From Streptomyces cupreus (GTDB taxonomy: Bacteria > Actinomycetota > Actinomycetes > Streptomycetales > Streptomycetaceae), in assembly GCF_014257025.1 (NCBI RefSeq), contig NZ_JACMSF010000004.1:124001-188000 (forward strand): DNA of 64,000 bases, written 5' to 3'. Positions within the stretch are counted from its first letter, which is position 1. The number at the start of each line of letters is the position of its first letter. Shown here piece by piece: positions 1 through 10,546 of this stretch. The notes beneath the pieces were generated by a model that did no database searches, was not told where the DNA came from, and saw only the letters and a program-made list of their open reading frames with translations. The translations under genes and the position numbers were made by a program.

Positions 1-1479
1 AACGCCATCCAGACCGAGAGCCAGCTCAAGCTCATCGACATGGGCGCCGTGCGCAGGATGGACGACGAGGAGTCGGCCATCTACGGCACGGTGGGCTACC
101 AGGCGCCAGAGGTCGCCGAGGTCGGCCCCTCGGTGGCCAGCGACCTCTACACGGTCGCCCGCACCCTGGCCGTGCTCACCTTCGACTTCCAGGGCTACAC
201 GAACGTCTTCGTGGACTCCCTTCCCGACCCGGACAACATCGAGGTCTTCCGGCAGTACGAGTCCTTCTACCGGCTCCTGGTCCGGGCGACGGACCCGGAC
301 CCGGCCCGCCGGTTCGCCTCCGCGCAGGAGATGGCGGAGCAGCTGACGGGCGTGCTCCGGGAGGTCGTATCGCTTCAGACGGGCCGGGCGCGGCCCGCGC
401 TGTCGACACTGTTCGGGCCCGAAGTGAAGGTCACGGACACGGAGTTGTTCCCGAAGCTCGACGGTGAGGTCTCCCGGCTGGGGGCACGCGGCCGAACCGC
501 AGCCACTGCCCCCGCCCCCGCCCTGTCCGGCAGCATGGTCAGGCCCGTCCCCACCCCCGCCGCGGCCCTCGCCCTGCCCGTGCCGCACGTGGACCCGGGT
601 GATCCCAACGCCGGTTTCCTCGCGGGCCTGATGACCTCCGCGCCCGCCGAACTCGTCAGCGCGCTCGCCGCCGCCCCGGCGCCCTCCACCGAGACCCGGC
701 TGCGACAGGTGCGGGCCTGGCTGGAGAACGGCGACGCGGGCACCGCCCACCAGACCCTGCTCCAGTTGGAGGCCGAACGGCCGGACGACTGGCGGGTGGT
801 CTGGTACCGGGGCGTGGCCGCGCTGGTGACCGGCGATCAGGAGGGCGCCGCGCTCGCCTTCGACGCGATCTACGACGCCTTCCCCGGCGAGCCCGCGCCC
901 AAGCTGGCCCTCGGCCTGTGCGCGGAGGTGCTCGGGCAGTTGGACAACGCCGCCGAGTACTACCGCCTGGTCTGGTCGACCGACCCGAGCTATGTGAGCG
1001 CCGCGTTCGGCCTGGCTCGCGTCCAGCTCGCCGGCAGTGACCGGCTCGGCGCCGTCAGAACGCTGGAGTCGGTGCCGGAGAGCTCCATCCACTACACGGC
1101 CGCGCGCGTGGCCGCCGTACGGGCGCGGCTGCGGCAGCGCACCGTCGTCGGCAGTGACGTACCGTTCCTGGACGACCTGACCGCGGCCGCGGGCCAGGTG
1201 GAGGCGCTTCAGGCTTACGGTCTGGACCCGGCGCGCCGCGAGCAGTTGGCGGCGGAGGTGCTCGGCTGTGCGCTGGACTGGATACTCTCCGGTGGCCAAG
1301 GTTCCGTCCCCACCGCCGCCGGGGGACGGTTGCTGCTCGGCAGCGGCCTGGACGAGCGGGGACTGCGGTTCGGCCTGGAGCGTTCGTACCGCACGCTGGC
1401 CCGGCTCGCGCAGGGCGGCGAGGAGAGGATCGACCTGGTGGAACGTGCCAACCGTTACCGCCCCCGGACGTGGGTGTAG
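1..1479 (+). CDS. pknG: PknG-type serine/threonine protein kinase, C-terminal part (5' truncated by window)
   Basis: The frame is open from base 1, so the N-terminus lies outside the window. The first residues are the end of the kinase catalytic core: LIDMGAVRRM is the DFG-equivalent (here DMG), followed by a TVGYQAPE activation-segment end and a conserved helical C-lobe. From about residue 230 of the visible part there are TPR-like helices (AWLENGDAGTAHQTLLQLE, then repeated ALGLCAEVLGQLDNAAEYY-type units), as in mycobacterial PknG, which has kinase followed by TPR. PknG is a soluble kinase that phosphorylates FHA proteins of the GarA type. The TAG stop is followed at once by the PP2C gene, so kinase and phosphatase are probably co-transcribed. 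The rubredoxin-like N-terminal region cannot be checked here. Confidence 0.93.
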   Translation, partial: NAIQTESQLKLIDMGAVRRMDDEESAIYGTVGYQAPEVAEVGPSVASDLYTVARTLAVLTFDFQGYTNVFVDSLPDPDNIEVFRQYESFYRLLVRATDPDPARRFASAQEMAEQLTGVLREVVSLQTGRARPALSTLFGPEVKVTDTELFPKLDGEVSRLGARGRTAATAPAPALSGSMVRPVPTPAAALALPVPHVDPGDPNAGFLAGLMTSAPAELVSALAAAPAPSTETRLRQVRAWLENGDAGTAHQTLLQLEAERPDDWRVVWYRGVAALVTGDQEGAALAFDAIYDAFPGEPAPKLALGLCAEVLGQLDNAAEYYRLVWSTDPSYVSAAFGLARVQLAGSDRLGAVRTLESVPESSIHYTAARVAAVRARLRQRTVVGSDVPFLDDLTAAAGQVEALQAYGLDPARREQLAAEVLGCALDWILSGGQGSVPTAAGGRLLLGSGLDERGLRFGLERSYRTLARLAQGGEERIDLVERANRYRPRTWV

Positions 1480-1482
1480 TTG

Positions 1483-2784
1483 ATGTCGCAGATGCCCCAG
1501 CAGGCCGCTCTGTCGAAGTGCCCGAGCTGCGCGGAACCGCTGCAGTCGGGTGACCGTTTCTGTGAGAAGTGCGGATACGACCTGTCCGCCCTCGCCGACA
1601 CACCGGCCGCCGTCAACGGCACGGCCCCGCCCCCGCCGCCCGGCGCCGCCGACGTGGCCTGGCCGGGCGCCTCGGAGCCGGACAGCTCGGACACCCCGGC
1701 AGCGGTTCATCTGCCGGCCGACCTCCAGGGATCGGCGTCCGACGGCCGCGGCCGGCCGCCTGCCGATCACGGGGGCGTACGGTTCGACCGCGCACCCGAG
1801 CCCGACGAGTACCCGCTCCAGGCGCCGGACCCGCGGATCGCCGCCGAGCAGCCCGCCCCCGCCGAGGCCGCCAAGGTGTGCGTGGCCTGCCGGGCCGGCC
1901 GGGTCGACCACGACGGCTACTGCGAGAACTGCGGCCACGCCCAGCCCCGCGAGCGCGACCACATGGAACAGGAGTGCGGCCCGATCGCCGCCGTCAGCGA
2001 CCGCGGACTGCGCCACCACCGCAACGAGGACGCCTTCGCCGTAGGGTGCACGGCCCTCGCCGACGGCTCCCCCGCGGTCCTGGCGATCGTCTGCGACGGC
2101 GTCTCCTCGGCGACCCGCCCCGACGACGCCTCGCTGGCCGCGTCCCGCGCGGCGAGCGACACACTGCTGGCGGCCCTGCCGCACGGCACACACCCGCAGC
2201 AGGCCATGCACGAGGCGATCGTCGCCGCCTCCCGCGCGGTCAACGCGCTGGCCGGCGAGCCCGCCACCGCCCGCGAGCACGCCCCGCACCAGAACGCGCC
2301 CGCCTGCACCCTCGTCGGCGCCGTGATCACCTCCGGGCTGCTGGTCGTCGGCTGGGTCGGCGACAGCCGCGTCTACTGGGTCCCGGTGGACCGCAGCGCG
2401 CCCCCGGCCCGGCTCACCGAGGACGACTCCTGGGCCGCGCAGATGGTCGCCGCGGGCCTGATGAACGAGGCCGAGGCGTACGCCGACGAGCGCGCCCACG
2501 CGATCACCGGCTGGCTCGGCGCGGACGCCTACGAACTGGAGCCGCACACCGCTTCCTTCAAGCCGGACCGGCCGGGTGTGGTGGTGGTGTGCACCGACGG
2601 TCTGTGGAACTACGCCGAGGCGGCCGAGGAGATGGCGGACGTGGTGCCCCTCGACGCGGCCGTACGCCCCCTGCACAGCGCCCAGGTGCTGGTCGGTCAC
2701 GCGCTCGACGGCGGGGGCCACGACAACGTAACAGTGGCCGTGCTGCCGTTCCCGGCCCCGCCGATGGGGGCAGGATCGGCCTGA
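1483..2784 (+). CDS. PP2C-family protein phosphatase with two N-terminal zinc ribbons
   Basis: A 433-residue protein. Two Cys4 zinc ribbons precede the catalytic domain: CPSC/CEKCG near residues 13-31 and CVAC/CENCG near 130-150, separated by a Pro/Ala-rich linker. The PP2C domain follows with the metal-binding signatures RNEDAF, CDGVSS, GDSRVYW, TDGLWNY and GHDNVTV in the expected order. It should remove phosphate from Ser/Thr of proteins modified by the upstream PknG kinase. The gene begins 3 bases after the kinase stop; a TTG at 1480 is in frame, but the ATG at 1483 is the more usual start. Gene order kinase, phosphatase, VWA, FHA indicates one signalling operon. Confidence 0.93.
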   Translation: MSQMPQQAALSKCPSCAEPLQSGDRFCEKCGYDLSALADTPAAVNGTAPPPPPGAADVAWPGASEPDSSDTPAAVHLPADLQGSASDGRGRPPADHGGVRFDRAPEPDEYPLQAPDPRIAAEQPAPAEAAKVCVACRAGRVDHDGYCENCGHAQPRERDHMEQECGPIAAVSDRGLRHHRNEDAFAVGCTALADGSPAVLAIVCDGVSSATRPDDASLAASRAASDTLLAALPHGTHPQQAMHEAIVAASRAVNALAGEPATAREHAPHQNAPACTLVGAVITSGLLVVGWVGDSRVYWVPVDRSAPPARLTEDDSWAAQMVAAGLMNEAEAYADERAHAITGWLGADAYELEPHTASFKPDRPGVVVVCTDGLWNYAEAAEEMADVVPLDAAVRPLHSAQVLVGHALDGGGHDNVTVAVLPFPAPPMGAGSA

Positions 2785-2886
2785 GGCCACGCAGCGGGGA
2801 AGCCTCGACGGACCGGAGGGGACCGGTCCGCCATCAGACATCGCCCCACCCCGGTGGTGGGGTGACCTAGGGGGATCAGAGAAGGC

Positions 2887-4233
2887 ATGGCCAATTTCTC
2901 GAAGTCGCACGTGCCGCAGTTCTCGATGGACGTGTACCAGAACGAGTACCTCCCCGAGGGGGGCCGCGAGGTCAACGCGATCGTGACGGTCACCGCGACC
3001 GGCGGCGGCACGATCGGAAGCGCGGTCGCGGCACCCCACCTCTTCACATCGGGGCAGGGCCCGTCCGCCGCGGTGGCGATCATGGTCGACTGCTCGGGTT
3101 CGATGGACTATCCGCCGACCAAGATGCGCAACGCCCGGGACGCGACGGCCGCGGCCATCGACACCCTGCGCGACGGTGTGCACTTCGCGGTGATCGGCGG
3201 CACGCATGTCGCCAAGGAGGTCTACCCGGGCGCGGGGCGCCTCGCGGTCGCCGACGCCACCACCCGTGACCGGGCCAAGCAGGCGCTGCGGGGGCTCAGC
3301 GCGGGCGGCGGTACGGCGATCGGCACCTGGCTCAGGCTCGCGGACCGGCTGCTGTCCTCCGCGGACGTCGCCATCCGCCACGGAATCCTGCTCACCGACG
3401 GCCGCAATGAACACGAGTCACCTGAGGATCTGCGGGCCGCGCTGAACTCCTGCGCCGGACGTTTCACCTGTGACGCACGCGGTGTGGGCACCGACTGGGA
3501 AGTGAAAGAAGTCACAGCAATCGCCTCCGCCCTGCTCGGCACCGCCGACATCGTCGCCGACCCGGCGGGCCTCGCCGCCGACTTCACGCAGATGATGGAG
3601 ACGGCGATGGGCAAAGAGGTCGCGGACGTCGCCCTCAGGGTGTGGACACCGGTGGGCACGACCATCAAATTCGTCAAGCAAGTCGCGCCGACGGTCGAGG
3701 AGTTGACCGACCGCCGCACCGAATCGGGCCCGCGCTCCGGGGACTATCCCACCGGCTCCTGGGGAGACGAGTCCCGTGACTACCACGTCTGTGTCGAGGT
3801 ACCGGCCGCCGACCTGGGCCAGGAGATGCTGGCCGCCCGGGTCTCGCTGGTCATCCCGCAGCCGGACGGCGGCGTCCAGAACCTCGGCACCCAGGGCCTG
3901 GTACGGGCCGTGTGGACCGACGACATGGTCGCGTCCACCTCGATCAACCCCCAAGTAGCCCACTACACCGGGCAAGCGGAACTGGCACAAGCCATCCAAC
4001 AAGGGCTTGATCTGCGCAAAGCGGGCGATATGGATGGCGCAACGGCCAAACTGGGCCGGGCCGTTCAGCTCGCCAGCGCCTCCGGAAACGCCGATACGGC
4101 GAAACTCCTTGCGAAGGTGGTGGACGTGGTCGACGCCGCGGCAGGTACTGTGCGACTGAAGGCGAAGGTCGCGGAGGCCGACGAGATGACTCTCGAAACC
4201 CGGTCGACAAAGACTGTTCGTGTAAAGAAGTGA
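2887..4233 (+). CDS. VWA-domain protein of the PknG/PP2C/FHA operon
   Basis: A 448-residue protein with a von Willebrand factor A domain. The MIDAS motif appears as AIMVDCSGSMD near residue 70-80, and a later GILLTDGRNE strand fits the second half of the VWA fold. There is no signal peptide or membrane segment, so it is likely cytoplasmic. The C-terminal third (after about residue 360) is helical and TPR-like, with AQAIQQGLDLRKAGDMDGA. VWA proteins next to PP2C and FHA genes usually act as adaptors binding partner proteins through a metal ion. The start ATG is preceded by GAGAAGG. No enzymatic role can be read from the sequence. Confidence 0.9.
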   Translation: MANFSKSHVPQFSMDVYQNEYLPEGGREVNAIVTVTATGGGTIGSAVAAPHLFTSGQGPSAAVAIMVDCSGSMDYPPTKMRNARDATAAAIDTLRDGVHFAVIGGTHVAKEVYPGAGRLAVADATTRDRAKQALRGLSAGGGTAIGTWLRLADRLLSSADVAIRHGILLTDGRNEHESPEDLRAALNSCAGRFTCDARGVGTDWEVKEVTAIASALLGTADIVADPAGLAADFTQMMETAMGKEVADVALRVWTPVGTTIKFVKQVAPTVEELTDRRTESGPRSGDYPTGSWGDESRDYHVCVEVPAADLGQEMLAARVSLVIPQPDGGVQNLGTQGLVRAVWTDDMVASTSINPQVAHYTGQAELAQAIQQGLDLRKAGDMDGATAKLGRAVQLASASGNADTAKLLAKVVDVVDAAAGTVRLKAKVAEADEMTLETRSTKTVRVKK

Positions 4234-4327
4234 CACAAGAAGTACCCGAGCAATAACGCGAGCCTGACCCCTCGGGGTTGGAGAAATCCGGTCGTGACGG
4301 CCGGAAAGGAGAGGGGGAAGCGCCGAC

Positions 4328-5827
4328 ATGCCGACCTGCCCGAACGGACACCAGTCGGGTTCCGACGACTGGTGCGAGGTCTGCGGTCACCGCATGGCCG
4401 GTGCCGTACCTCCGCCCCCTCCCCCGCCGCCCCCGCCCGGCGGTGGCTACGGCTTCCCGCCGCCGGCCGCCGGTGCCCGGCCGCCGCATCTGTCCGCCGT
4501 ACCGGACCCCGAGCCGGAGCTCTGCCCGCAGTGCCGTACGCCGCGTGAGGGCGGTGCGCCATTCTGCGAGGAGTGCCGGTGGAACTTCCTGACCAACACG
4601 GCGACCTCGTACACCCCTGCCGCCCCACGCCCGCCGGCGCCCGGCGCAGGCCCCAGCCCCGCGGCCCGCTTCCAGCAGCCGCCGCCCGGACCGTCCTACG
4701 GCGGGGGTGACTCGTACGACTACCAGAGCTCGCGGCCTTCGCAGATGAACCGGCCGGCCGAGCCGATTCCGCCGTTCGGGGCGGATCCGTCTTCGGGGCC
4801 GGGTGGGGCTGGTGGTCCCGGTGGACCCGGCGCACCTGGCGGCCCCGGTACGTTCAACGGCCCTGGCGGTCCCGGTGGGCCCGGCGCCCCCGGAGGGCCT
4901 GGTGCCTTCGGCGGTCCGGGCGGACCTGGCAGCCCGTCCGCACCCGGGGGGCCCGGTGGTCCCGGCGCCTTCGGCGGCCCGGGCGGACCTGGCGGACCTG
5001 CCGGACCTGGCGGCCCCTCCGGACCAGGCGGTCCCGGAGCCTTCGGCGGCCCGGGTGGCCCCGGCGGCCCGTCCGGCTTCGGTGGTGACCCCTCGCGGCC
5101 GGTCCCGCCGCCGCCCGGTCCCACACCGCCCGCCGGTCCCGGAGGCCCGGGAGGCCCCGGAGGTCCCGGTGGACCTGGCGCCCCCGGCGCCCCGCAGGCC
5201 TTCCACTCCGGCCCGCCCGCCCCGCCGGCCTTCCCGCAGGAGTCGAACCGCCCCCAGCCCGGCGGCCCGTCCTTCGGCGGCGGCGAGGACGACTGGGTGA
5301 TCTCGCCCCCGTCCTCCACCGCGCCCGGCGGCCCCGGCCCCCAGAGCGGCGGCTACGGCTACCCCCAGCCCGGCTCCGGTCAGGCCCCGCCCCCGCCCGG
5401 CCCGGCGTACCCGCAGCAGCCGGCCACCTGGACGGCGACGATCGGCCCGGACCGCGAGTACTTCATGGCGATGATGCAGCGCTCGGGCCCCGAGGCCGCG
5501 GGCCTGAACCTGCCCGCGTACTCGCCCGAGCAGCAGCGCACCCTCACCGGCAACCAGCTCACCATCGGCCGCCGTCGGCACTCCACCGGTGACACCCCCG
5601 ACATCGACCTGTCGGTGCCGCCGGAGGACCCGGGCGTCTCGCACCAGCACGCGGTGCTGGTCCAGCAGCCGGACGGTTCCTGGGCGGTCGTCGACCAGAA
5701 CTCGACGAACGGCACGACGGTGAACGGCTCCGAGGACCCGATCCAGCCCTTCGTCCCGGTACCGCTCCAGGACGGCGACCGGGTCCACGTCGGCGCGTGG
5801 ACGACGATCACCATCCGCAGGGGCTGA
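4328..5827 (+). CDS. FHA-domain protein with zinc ribbons and collagen-like Gly-Pro linker
   Basis: A 499-residue protein. Two zinc-ribbon Cys pairs lie at the N-terminus (CPNG/CEVCGH and CPQC/CEECRW). They are followed by a 300-residue low-complexity linker dominated by [13 protein letters not shown] triplets from about 155 to 300. The last 85 residues form an FHA domain, with LTIGRR, the SHQHA loop and [10 protein letters not shown] phosphothreonine-pocket motifs. FHA domains bind phosphothreonine, so this is the likely substrate or reader of PknG phosphorylation, analogous to mycobacterial GarA. A strong RBS (AAAGGAGAGGGGG) precedes the ATG. The linker DNA is internally repetitive, so copy number may vary between strains or be misassembled. 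Confidence 0.93.
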   Translation: MPTCPNGHQSGSDDWCEVCGHRMAGAVPPPPPPPPPPGGGYGFPPPAAGARPPHLSAVPDPEPELCPQCRTPREGGAPFCEECRWNFLTNTATSYTPAAPRPPAPGAGPSPAARFQQPPPGPSYGGGDSYDYQSSRPSQMNRPAEPIPPFGADPSSGPGGAGGPGGPGAPGGPGTFNGPGGPGGPGAPGGPGAFGGPGGPGSPSAPGGPGGPGAFGGPGGPGGPAGPGGPSGPGGPGAFGGPGGPGGPSGFGGDPSRPVPPPPGPTPPAGPGGPGGPGGPGGPGAPGAPQAFHSGPPAPPAFPQESNRPQPGGPSFGGGEDDWVISPPSSTAPGGPGPQSGGYGYPQPGSGQAPPPPGPAYPQQPATWTATIGPDREYFMAMMQRSGPEAAGLNLPAYSPEQQRTLTGNQLTIGRRRHSTGDTPDIDLSVPPEDPGVSHQHAVLVQQPDGSWAVVDQNSTNGTTVNGSEDPIQPFVPVPLQDGDRVHVGAWTTITIRRG

Positions 5828-5836
5828 GTCCGCTCC

Positions 5837-6832
5837 TCAACGGAGGGGCCAGGAGTACGGCCCCTCCGGATCGTCCAGCCAGGCCCACTGGCTCTCGCCG
5901 CTGACCGTGATGCCGTAACGCTGACGCTGCGGTGCGCCCTCGCGGCCCCACAGCGCGTACGCCTCCTGCGGGTCCAGGCCCTCGCGGCTGAGCGCCAGCA
6001 GGAAGCGGAACAGGTCGTGATCCCTGGCCGGGCGCGGCACTCCGCCGAGGGGCGCCGGTTCGGTTTCGGACCGGTCGCCGCCGCGCAGCGGGACGAAGTA
6101 GGCGGGCGTGTGCAGGAACCGCCCCTCGGCATGCTTGCCGTCCTGCACGGTCAGGGCGACCAGGCCGGTGGCCATCGGGGTCAGGATCCGGGCGCCCTCC
6201 CGGCACTGGGCGAGCCAGGCGGGCGGGATCGACGGCAGGGTGCAGGTCGCGATGATCCGGTCGAACGGCGCCCGCTCCGGAGCACCCCGCGCGCCGTCGC
6301 CCGTCAGGACGACGGGGTGGTACCCGGCGGCCGCCAGATGCTGCCGCGCGCACTCGGTGATCTCCGGCTCCAGATCGACGGTGGTGACGAGATCGTCGTC
6401 GCCGAGCCGCCGGGCGAGCAGAGCGGCGTTGTACCCGCTCCCCGCGCCGATCTCCAGCACCCGGTCCCCGTCCTCCACACCCAGCGCGACCAGCATCATC
6501 GCCATCAGCGAGGGCTGGCTGCTGGAGGAGAGCAGCTCCCCGTCGCGCAGCCGGGTGGCCAGCGGTACGTCCGCGTAGGCGCCGCGCATCCAGCGCTCCC
6601 GTGCACCGGGTTCGGGGCTCTCGCCCCAGCGCCGCTCGTAGCCGCCGACGGCGCCGACGTAGTAGTAGTAGGGGACGAAGAGATGACGCGGCACGTCCGC
6701 GAACACTTCCCGCCACACCGGATCCTCGTCCCAGGCCCCGCTCCGGTCGATCTCACGCACGAGTTCCGCCCGCGCCGTGGCGGCGAGGTCGGCGAGCTCC
6801 TTGTCGTCCCGGTCGAGATCGTGCGCGCTCAT
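5837..6832 (-). CDS. Protein-L-isoaspartate O-methyltransferase-like protein
   Basis: A 331-residue SAM-dependent methyltransferase. Motif I reads VLEIGAGSGYNAALLA, with the acidic TTVDLEP strand end and a GDGARG motif downstream, and the N-terminal VPRHLFVP plus a serine-rich SSSSQPSLMA segment are typical of PCMT enzymes, which repair isoaspartyl residues using SAM. The extra roughly 120 C-terminal residues beyond the classic 210-residue PCMT are common in actinomycete homologues, some of which are RiPP-associated or of unknown substrate. The ATG at 6832 was preferred to the one at 6853 because GGAG lies just ahead. It is convergent with the FHA gene, and divergent from the globin gene. Confidence 0.85.
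   Translation of the reverse strand: MSAHDLDRDDKELADLAATARAELVREIDRSGAWDEDPVWREVFADVPRHLFVPYYYYVGAVGGYERRWGESPEPGARERWMRGAYADVPLATRLRDGELLSSSSQPSLMAMMLVALGVEDGDRVLEIGAGSGYNAALLARRLGDDDLVTTVDLEPEITECARQHLAAAGYHPVVLTGDGARGAPERAPFDRIIATCTLPSIPPAWLAQCREGARILTPMATGLVALTVQDGKHAEGRFLHTPAYFVPLRGGDRSETEPAPLGGVPRPARDHDLFRFLLALSREGLDPQEAYALWGREGAPQRQRYGITVSGESQWAWLDDPEGPYSWPLR
5841..5868. terminator. Hairpin between convergent FHA and methyltransferase genes
   Basis: A perfect 10-bp inverted repeat (CGGAGGGGCC at 5841-5850, GGCCCCTCCG at 5859-5868) with an 8-base loop. It starts 14 bases past the FHA stop and overlaps the last codons of the convergent methyltransferase gene. Position and symmetry suggest a bidirectional terminator; there is no T-run, as is usual in Streptomyces. 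Confidence 0.6.
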
Positions 6833-6925
6833 GTCTCCACTGTCCTGCGGCACGCGGCGCGGGGCGAGTGCCGGAGGGTCCTAAGTCTTCCGTCCTGGGT
6901 CGTGGCGTCTGAGACCATAGGGGAT

Positions 6926-7330
6926 GTGAATGAGATTCGGCGCGGCACGCTTCAGGAGCAGACCTTCTACGAGCAGGTCGGCGGGGAGGAGACCTTCCGG
7001 CGCCTCGTCCACCGTTTCTACGAGGGCGTCGCCGAGGACCCGATCCTGCGGCCCATGTACCCCGAGGAGGACCTGGGCCCGGCCGAGGAGCGCCTCACGC
7101 TCTTCCTGATCCAGTACTGGGGCGGCCCCACGACCTACAGCGAGAACCGCGGCCACCCCCGCCTCCGCATGCGCCACGCCCCCTTCACGGTCGACCGCGC
7201 GGCCCACGACGCCTGGCTGAAGCACATGCGCGACGCGGTCGACGAACTCGCCCTCTCCGAGGAACACGAGCGCACTCTGTGGAACTACCTGACATACGCG
7301 GCGGCGTCGATGGTGAACACACAGGGCTGA
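6926..7330 (+). CDS. glbO: Group II truncated haemoglobin
   Basis: A 134-residue globin of the TrHb2 (GlbO) class. Recognisable features are FYEQVGGEETFRRLVHRFY at the B helix, the DLGPAEERLTLFLIQYWGGP stretch with the TrHbII Trp, and the proximal region RLRMRHAPF containing the haem-ligating His. Such proteins bind oxygen and may protect against NO or peroxide. The GTG start at 6926 is chosen from the family N-terminus; the frame is open far upstream, but that part is antisense to the methyltransferase. RBS is weak (AGGGGA). The length matches the family. Confidence 0.93.
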   Translation: MNEIRRGTLQEQTFYEQVGGEETFRRLVHRFYEGVAEDPILRPMYPEEDLGPAEERLTLFLIQYWGGPTTYSENRGHPRLRMRHAPFTVDRAAHDAWLKHMRDAVDELALSEEHERTLWNYLTYAAASMVNTQG

Positions 7331-7380
7331 GCGGCAACGTGAGCGAAGCCCACCCCCGCGTCGGCCCGGCCCGCCAGGGA

Positions 7381-8052
7381 TCAGCGGGACACGCTCACGT
7401 CCAGCCCCCCGAGCCCCGCCCGACGGACCGCGATCGACCCGTACGGCGTCCGTAGCCGCAGCCACACGCCCGACGAGAACAACGCCAATTCCCCAGCGGC
7501 CCGCAGAAAGCCCAGCGACTGCGCCGCGTGCACGGCCCGCACCGGCAGGTGCGTGTCACCGACGGCCCTCGACCAGATGTCCCGCCCGATCCTGTCGAGT
7601 TCGGCCCGCGTACGCCCCTCAGGACCCAGCTCCTCGGTACGAGCCCGGAATTCGGCCACCGCCGCCCCGACCATGGCCCGCAGCGCATCCGGCCCCGGCA
7701 ACCCCGGCTCGGGACGCCACCCACCCCGCGGCGGCAGCACCCCCGCCCAGGGCGGCCCGGTGACAGCGCCGGGAACGACAGCCGTAGCCGCCGACTCGTC
7801 CACCGCTTCCAGCAGTTCACCCGCGGACACGGTCACGTCCAGCGTGACATCGAGCCCGTTCTCGTAGGGCTTGGCCAGCCGCGCCGTACGGATCGCCAGC
7901 ACCTCGAAGGACGGCGGGCGTCCGAAGACGGCGAGTGCGGTGCCGGCCGCCTGGAGGCGCACCGCGGCTGAACGGTCGTAGTGGAGCAGCCGGGAGAGGA
8001 AAGCGGCGAGATCCGCCGCCTCCCCCTCGTCGGCGAGGTGGAGCACCGTCAT
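7381..8052 (-). CDS. Conserved protein of unknown function, last gene of the ettA operon
   Basis: A 223-residue soluble protein with no motif I recognise. It begins MTVLHLADEGEAADLAAFLSR; no signal peptide, membrane segment or Cys cluster is visible. Its ATG overlaps the stop of the thioesterase gene by 4 bases (ATGA), so translation is coupled to the upstream gene. Homologues commonly sit downstream of this thioesterase in Streptomyces. The frame remains open further upstream but that is antisense or overlapping sequence inside the thioesterase gene. Confidence 0.8.
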   Translation of the reverse strand: MTVLHLADEGEAADLAAFLSRLLHYDRSAAVRLQAAGTALAVFGRPPSFEVLAIRTARLAKPYENGLDVTLDVTVSAGELLEAVDESAATAVVPGAVTGPPWAGVLPPRGGWRPEPGLPGPDALRAMVGAAVAEFRARTEELGPEGRTRAELDRIGRDIWSRAVGDTHLPVRAVHAAQSLGFLRAAGELALFSSGVWLRLRTPYGSIAVRRAGLGGLDVSVSR

Positions 8053-8462
8053 GCGGCGACGGCCTCCTCCTCGTCGTCGTCCGTGTACTCCTGGAGGAAC
8101 TCCCGTTCCTCGGAGGTGATCCGGCGAGGCCGCTGGGCCTCGAAGTCGAACGGCACTATCACCGTCGACGCCCGGACATAGACCTGGTCGCCGTCCTTCA
8201 CCTCGTAGGAGAGGGTGAAGGAGGCGGCCCTTATCTCCGTGACCCACAGCTCGATGTCCACCGGGTGGTGCCGGTGCACGAGCTGCCGCTTGTAGTCGAT
8301 CTCATGGCGCGCCACCACGGACCCCTGCTGGAAATCCTTGTCCGGGCGGAACAGGAAGTCGATACGGGCTTCCTCCAGGTACCGGAGGAAGACCACGTTG
8401 TTGACGTGGCCGTACGCGTCCATGTCCGCCCAGCGCAGCGGGCAGCGGTAGATGTGCCGCAA
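8049..8462 (-). CDS. Acyl-CoA thioesterase, 4-hydroxybenzoyl-CoA thioesterase type hotdog fold
   Basis: A 137-residue single-hotdog protein. The signature is near the N-terminus: RWADMDAYGHVNNVVFLRY, which contains the catalytic Asp and the hotdog helix of the FcbC/YbgC thioesterases. It should hydrolyse an acyl-CoA thioester in the cytoplasm; the natural substrate cannot be read from sequence. It starts 6 bases after the ettA stop and overlaps the next gene by ATGA, so the three genes form an operon. The acidic C-terminal tail (DDDEEEAVAA) is usual in Streptomyces homologues. Confidence 0.92.
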   Translation of the reverse strand: MRHIYRCPLRWADMDAYGHVNNVVFLRYLEEARIDFLFRPDKDFQQGSVVARHEIDYKRQLVHRHHPVDIELWVTEIRAASFTLSYEVKDGDQVYVRASTVIVPFDFEAQRPRRITSEEREFLQEYTDDDEEEAVAA

Positions 8463-8468
8463 GATCGA

Positions 8469-10133
<1,665 letters not shown>

Positions 10134-10355
10134 GAGAAACCGTCCGGCAGCTTGAAATCTGGCAGTGGGCAGATACACCCCATCTTGCCGTACCGCCACC
10201 CTTGGGAGGAAACCCGTTACCCCCGATCCCCCTGACCTGGCCTTTCCTAAAGCCAAGACGGGACTGCCGGTGTACGCCGAGGGGGAGGTGCCAGGGTTGC
10301 TGCGGCAGGTGGGGGCGGCGGATCTTGGGCGGACTGTCGGCATGGTGCGGCGGCT

Positions 10356-10406
10356 CTGTCCGGGGTGCGAGACCGAGGCGTGCCCTCGGTCTCGCACCCC
10401 GGACAG
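10356..10406. terminator. Long perfect hairpin between ettA and the thioester surface-protein gene
   Basis: Perfect 23-bp arms (10356-10378 and 10384-10406) around a 5-base loop, core CCGGGGTGCGAGACCGAGG. It lies in the 413-base gap 10134-10546, which has no other feature I can support. On the minus strand it is downstream of the surface-protein gene (stop at 10547), so it probably terminates that transcript and shields the ettA promoter. The exceptional length and perfection could also reflect a mobile hairpin or a protein-binding site. Confidence 0.6.
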
Positions 10407-10546
10407 CGGGATCGACGCAGAGCCTTACGCGCTGCCCTTCCGCCCTTGGATCTCGGCGAAGACGCGTTGCGGACGATCTGCGGGTTCATTCAGGAGGGGC
10501 CCCTGAGGCGGACGACATCGACGCGGACGACTTCTGGCTCCAGCGG

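Noticed and set aside
4803..5200. Repetitive Gly-Pro DNA as a CRISPR array or a satellite repeat
   Set aside because: It is an in-frame coding repeat of the FHA protein linker, without constant repeats and unique spacers.
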